Source of the DNA: Flavobacterium granuli
GTDB taxonomy: Bacteria > Bacteroidota > Bacteroidia > Flavobacteriales > Flavobacteriaceae
Direction: 5' to 3'
Length of the DNA stretch: 35,228 nt
Assembly: GCF_900129705.1 (NCBI RefSeq)
Contig: NZ_FQWO01000017.1
Coordinates: 1 to 35,228, forward strand
In this document: one piece after another, positions 33,462 to 35,228 of the stretch
Position numbering within the stretch: the first letter of the stretch is position 1
Layout: each line of letters opens with the position of its first letter
Position numbers and translations under genes: made by a program
The notes under the pieces: generated by a model
Told to the model about the DNA's origin: nothing
What the model saw: the letters and a program-made list of their open reading frames with translations, nothing else
Databases searched by the model: none

Positions 33462-34931
33462 CTAGTTAAAGTTCTTATGCAGCCTATATTTTTGTAATGT
33501 TTTACCAATAATGATATAAATTCCTTCTGAATTCACCATGATATCAGAAATCTTGTCTTCTCCAATGTCATAAGCATAAAAGCTCGAAACATAGGTATTG
33601 TTTTTTAGATCGTATATATCGATAACAGATGAAGTTTTCCATAAATCAAGAGGTTCAAATTTCCCCCGAAGTCCTGAGTTCACAAAGAGATACCTTCCAT
33701 ATGAAGCACTATATTTATTGATAGTTATAGCTGGGGTCGAAGGCTTACGTTCTCCTGACTCCTTGAAATAATTGACCTTGATTGCAGCACGTGTGGTGGT
33801 GTCAATAGTATTTCCCCTGTAATCAAGTTTTAAATGCTGATTAGTTACTATAAACTGATTTCTATAATAATAGAGATAAGTTAAATTTTTCAGTATCGGG
33901 TCATACGACATAGTTCCATCAGTATCAAAAATACCATCTTTTTGTTTCTGCAGAATGTTATTAATAAGTGTTACGTTCATTTTTTTTGAAAAACTGAACT
34001 TACCCAAAATATTTTCTTTAGAATAACGATCTTGAGCCCGAAATGCAATATTTAAACTGTCCATAACCACTATTTTTGAAAAATAATAGTTTCCCATCAT
34101 AATTTGAAATGCTTTCCAGTCACTTACTTTTCCCCGAAAAATCACTGGTACTGTTCCATCAAAAACAAAGAAATAAGGAAGTACGACCTTGAGTTGGACG
34201 GAACGAAATGGATATTTGTCGTGATCAATGCTGATAATATGTTTTATTTGACGCTGTAATTTATTGTCCCATTCATAGACAACTAAGGGTGTATTTGTGT
34301 TGCTTAAAAATACTTTGCCATTCCCAGCACCAGCAAAGTAGGCGTTGTACATTTGTAAATCCGCTTGACCCGTCTTTTCTACTACACCACGATCAAACCT
34401 TCTCACGAAAGGATTTTGATGATGAAGTACTCTTTCAGAAAAAGTATATAGTATAAAAACAAGGAGTATAGAAAAGAAACTACCACAAATTACTAAAGTA
34501 TACGTCTCCGTGTTTCGTCGTTCTGCCAAATACGCAGCTAATGCTAAAACAGTAAATACAATATTGAAAATTAAATGTTCGGTCCATCCCATTTTTTCTA
34601 GAATACCCCCACAAGAGCAAGGAACAAAAGAACTGTAATTCAAAATGAAAATAATGTAAGTTGTAAAAACGAGCATCAACAAAAACGCACAAAATAAACC
34701 TGTACGTCGCATTTTAGGAATTCCTAAAATTATGGAGACACCAAACTCAACAATCAAAACTATGTAAGAAATCGGACCTGCATAAGCACTCAACAAGGGC
34801 GATTGCCCCAGCTGCACCTGAAAGTTCTCAAAATCCAGCAGCTTACTCACTGCCGCATAAACAAATAACAGGATGTACAGCAAACAGATGCAATCAAGAA
34901 TAATACTTTGGGTTCTGGCAGCTAATTTCAT
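33462..34931 (-). CDS. MauE/DoxX-like redox membrane protein with large periplasmic domain
   Basis: The 489-residue protein starts at ATG 34931. Residues 1-170 form a four-to-five helix membrane domain (LDCICLLYILLFVYAAVSKL, PISYIVLIVEFGVSIILGI, FCAFLLMLVFTTYIIFI and two more) with the paired-Cys motif PCSCGG (C105, C107) between helices, as in MauE-like proteins that handle thiol-disulfide exchange. Residues about 175-489 are a beta-rich, probably propeller-like periplasmic region without a named domain. In this operon it may oxidise the Cys of the DUF6520-type peptide encoded next, and the convergent SusC/SusD-peptidase set may act on the same molecule; both ideas are inference. Confidence 0.85.
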   Translation of the reverse strand: MKLAARTQSIILDCICLLYILLFVYAAVSKLLDFENFQVQLGQSPLLSAYAGPISYIVLIVEFGVSIILGIPKMRRTGLFCAFLLMLVFTTYIIFILNYSSFVPCSCGGILEKMGWTEHLIFNIVFTVLALAAYLAERRNTETYTLVICGSFFSILLVFILYTFSERVLHHQNPFVRRFDRGVVEKTGQADLQMYNAYFAGAGNGKVFLSNTNTPLVVYEWDNKLQRQIKHIISIDHDKYPFRSVQLKVVLPYFFVFDGTVPVIFRGKVSDWKAFQIMMGNYYFSKIVVMDSLNIAFRAQDRYSKENILGKFSFSKKMNVTLINNILQKQKDGIFDTDGTMSYDPILKNLTYLYYYRNQFIVTNQHLKLDYRGNTIDTTTRAAIKVNYFKESGERKPSTPAITINKYSASYGRYLFVNSGLRGKFEPLDLWKTSSVIDIYDLKNNTYVSSFYAYDIGEDKISDIMVNSEGIYIIIGKTLQKYRLHKNFN

Positions 34932-35228
34932 ATCGGTAGTACTTTAAATTAATCCGATATAAAATTCCAAAAAAACCAACAAACAGCAGTACTCAAATCG
35001 GGAGTATCACTAGTCAAAAAGGGATTTTCTAAACAACTAAAAAAAATACAACCAATTAACAACAAACAACTTAACACTTCCTCCCGACACGCTCTCCAAA
35101 CCGATCCCGATAGCTCCTATGTTTGCGTTGTACAAATAATTTGATCTCGAAGATGTATATTTGGATGTAATAAAGTGAAAAGAATGAGAGCATACCGATG
35201 GCTAAATAACTCCGGAAGTATATTGACC
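34932..35228. other. Non-coding end of the window
   Basis: Upstream DNA of the MauE-like gene. I see no gene and no clear promoter. A gene may begin just beyond the right edge. Confidence 0.5.

Overview
The window looks like a flavobacterial chromosome (Bacteroidota, probably Flavobacterium or a close relative). The reasons are AT-rich DNA, a SusC/SusD pair with a TonB-dependent signature, a Bacteroidota-type promoter (TTTG, 20 nt, TAnnTTTG) near 24.4 kb, a DUF6520-type Cys peptide beside a MauE-like membrane protein, and a giant secreted repeat adhesin. No tRNA, rRNA or CRISPR array was seen. Nothing here could be searched against a database; family names rest on motifs and memory of the families.

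Layout. (1) 1-5747, minus: the N-terminal 1915 residues of a giant secreted protein (signal peptide, IgGFc-binding-like head, Ig-like and DUF11 domains, then near-identical 270-bp and 219-bp DNA repeats) running off the left edge. (2) 5.75-7.9 kb: mostly non-coding, with heptamer-based repeats and one small conserved protein gene. (3) 7.92-9.5 kb, plus: a compact four-gene cassette (unknown 251-aa protein, DUF5675 protein, two small membrane proteins) with its own terminator. (4) 9.98-11.24 kb: a YhcG/DUF1016 PDDEXK nuclease gene and a transposase-like remnant. (5) 11.4-15.7 kb, minus: a 286-aa zinc-ribbon protein and an overlapping gene pair (VPA1262-like protein plus unknown helical partner). 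These are separated by imperfect palindromes whose ends match the cassette they border, as in integron gene cassettes, but no integrase is visible. (6) 15.9-18.24 kb and 23.6-26.4 kb: two diverged versions of one module, made of an XRE regulator gene, a divergent strongly structured intergenic region (likely a non-coding RNA), repeats, a long stem element, a short lipoprotein ORF, two leader hairpins and a SusC start. The left version ends in a truncated susC and the right one in a full susC. (7) Between them, 18.6-23.4 kb, plus: a bacteriocin-like locus with an orphan LuxR-type response regulator, two double-glycine peptides each with two Cys, a small membrane protein (candidate immunity), a polytopic membrane protein, a thioredoxin-like protein and a C39 peptidase ABC exporter. 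(8) 26.0-33.05 kb, plus: SusC, SusD and an S9 prolyl-oligopeptidase-like serine peptidase. (9) 33.1-34.9 kb, minus: a MauE-like redox membrane protein and a small secreted four-Cys DUF6520-type peptide.

How the parts may work together. In the bacteriocin-like locus the thioredoxin-like protein could form or isomerise the disulfides of the peptides exported and trimmed by the C39 transporter. SusC/SusD plus the S9 peptidase suggest uptake and cleavage of peptides or modified peptides; the neighbouring Cys-rich peptide and MauE protein suggest a redox-linked peptide system. The most novel-looking items are the two XRE/structured-RNA modules, the cassette-like gene block with a candidate two-gene defence system, and the direct-repeat arrangement that brackets the bacteriocin locus.
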